Shown piece by piece: positions 63,156 through 64,000 of a DNA stretch of 64,000 nucleotides. The stretch spans positions 190,174-254,173 of the forward strand of contig DUAT01000119.1 of assembly GCA_012960755.1 (NCBI GenBank), read 5' to 3'. The stretch is from Gammaproteobacteria bacterium (GTDB taxonomy: Bacteria > Pseudomonadota > Gammaproteobacteria > Pseudomonadales > Azotimanducaceae_A). A program made the translations under genes and the position numbers. The notes below the pieces were generated by a model. The model was not told where the DNA came from, made no database searches, and was given only the letters and a program-made list of their open reading frames with translations. Numbering within the stretch: position 1 is the stretch's first letter; each line of letters starts with the position of its first letter.

Positions 63156-63962
63156 ATGGCAAAAAGATCACATGTAAACTGTTCCGCGAACCGAAGAAAA
63201 TCAATCGAAGGGAGAAAAAACAAAAAACATCAGCACCAGCAAGAACGGCAATCCAGACGACACAGCGCAGACATCTATACACTGCCTGTCAACTCGCCAC
63301 AGACAGAAACGGCTTACGCGCCTCAGCGAAGCTACCAGGCTCTCGAAGCAAAAACTCCATCCCAGCAACGTTATATCAGCGCAATTAAAAACAATTGTCT
63401 TACCTTTGGCATCGGCCCAGCGGGTACCGGCAAGAGTTACTGTGCGTCTGCAATAGCAGCAGAAGCCCTGCAGACCGGCCGAATCGAGCGTCTTATCCTC
63501 ACACGTCCCGCTGTGGAGGCCGGGGAACACCTGGGATTTTTACCCGGGGCGCTCGATGAAAAATTCGCTGTCTATATTGAAGCCTTTCGGGATGCCTTAA
63601 ATGAACGACTGGGCGCTGGCGCCGTGGACTACCTTTTGCGCCATGGCCGCATCGTCGCCGCACCGCTGGCATTTATGCGAGGCAAGACGTTTGGCAACGA
63701 TAGTTTTGTCATTCTGGACGAAGCCCAGAACACAACAATCTCCCAGATGAAAATGTTCCTCACCCGCATCGGCGAGCACTGCAAAGTCGTCGTCAATGGG
63801 GATATCGATCAAAGCGACATCCGCGGCCCTAACGGGTTAGCTGATGCGGTGCGGCGGGTGAGGGGCCTCCCAAATGTGCATATTCATTCCTTCAACAGGA
63901 GCGATATTGTACGCAGTGGTTTGGTGAGGGATTTGATGGACAGGTATGAGGTGGGCGGATAG
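63156..63962 (+). CDS. PhoH family ATPase
   Basis: 268 residues. A basic, His/Gln/Arg-rich N-terminal tail (1-40) precedes the PhoH fold: Walker A FGIGPAGTGKSYCA at 84-97, LTRPAVEAGEHLGFLPG, Walker B VILDEAQN at 185-192, and VVNGDIDQSDI (sensor). PhoH proteins are ribosome- or RNA-linked ATPases. The single-domain form without KH or PIN domain corresponds to PhoH of E. coli type. It is the last gene before the right window edge. Confidence 0.92.
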   Translation: MAKRSHVNCSANRRKSIEGRKNKKHQHQQERQSRRHSADIYTLPVNSPQTETAYAPQRSYQALEAKTPSQQRYISAIKNNCLTFGIGPAGTGKSYCASAIAAEALQTGRIERLILTRPAVEAGEHLGFLPGALDEKFAVYIEAFRDALNERLGAGAVDYLLRHGRIVAAPLAFMRGKTFGNDSFVILDEAQNTTISQMKMFLTRIGEHCKVVVNGDIDQSDIRGPNGLADAVRRVRGLPNVHIHSFNRSDIVRSGLVRDLMDRYEVGG

Positions 63963-64000
63963 CTCACCTTTATACTATCCAGGCGGTTATGTGGATGATC

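Noticed and set aside
63131..63388. 85-codon frame overlapping the PhoH gene
   Set aside because: Out-of-frame shadow of the basic PhoH N-terminus; the PhoH ATG has the true domain.
1..64000. Defence island, prophage, integron, tRNA or rRNA genes
   Set aside because: No integrase, restriction-modification, Cas, phage structural genes, attC-like sites or cloverleaf sequences were recognised.

Overview
The window looks like a piece of chromosome from an aerobic gammaproteobacterium, probably a marine or sediment heterotroph with a broad appetite for organic compounds. Support: an HrpB helicase, a YehS/DUF1456 protein, DUF3750 and DUF2855 proteins, a 880-residue TonB-dependent receptor of the kind expanded in marine gammaproteobacteria, a PQQ/cytochrome c alcohol dehydrogenase, and an E. 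coli-type SOS box (CTGT-N8-ACAG). I see no rRNA, tRNA, CRISPR array, prophage or intact insertion sequence. The exact genus cannot be read from the sequence.

Left part (1-16.4 kb): mostly oxidoreductases and CoA chemistry. There are four short-chain dehydrogenases (SDRs), a sulfatase, an FAD amine/amino-acid oxidase, a glutathione transferase, a YtcJ-like amidohydrolase lipoprotein, an S4 RNA-binding protein, a methyltransferase, a two-gene unit of Baeyer-Villiger monooxygenase plus family III CoA-transferase, and a DoxX membrane protein. The SDRs at 1-784 and 14421-15347 are close paralogues of the peroxisomal MFE-2 dehydrogenase type.

Centre-left (16.5-27.2 kb): the most coherent system. 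A GntR/FCD regulator precedes a same-strand run of CoA-transferase, HMG-CoA lyase, HyuA, HyuB, an N-carbamoylsarcosine-amidase-like hydrolase and a TonB receptor. Read as chemistry, it takes up a ligand, opens a hydantoin- or lactam-like ring at the cost of ATP, removes a carbamoyl group, loads the acid onto CoA and cleaves it with a lyase. A perfect ATTGTATACAAT palindrome lies before the regulator and a matching half-site before the operon.

Middle (27.3-47.3 kb): an amidohydrolase, a SnoaL-like protein, a surface protein with four 294-bp tandem Ig-like repeats that has lost its 5' end, a membrane alpha/beta hydrolase, an orphan FtsX-type permease, further catabolic enzymes (SDR, DUF2855, carboxymuconolactone decarboxylase family), a SRPBCC / P450 / D-aminoacylase run, and an ADP-ribosylglycohydrolase next to a NYN-LOTUS predicted RNase. 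Right part (47.5-64 kb): hrpB, a GST-like membrane protein, an SDR, two secreted/surface proteins with a strong UUCG terminator, a metallo-beta-lactamase-fold hydrolase, the PQQ dehydrogenase, a secreted protein of unknown role, RidA and PhoH family proteins.

A recurring theme is gene decay. I find broken or truncated genes at about 11.0 kb (crotonase), 16.5 kb (unknown, two internal stops), 27.3 kb and 56.3-57.2 kb (two copies of the same MDR reductase family), 29.3 kb (Ig-like protein), 54.7 kb (ankyrin), 57.4 kb (IS91-type transposase) and 61.6-62.3 kb (DUF222/13E12 protein with an SOS box in front of it).
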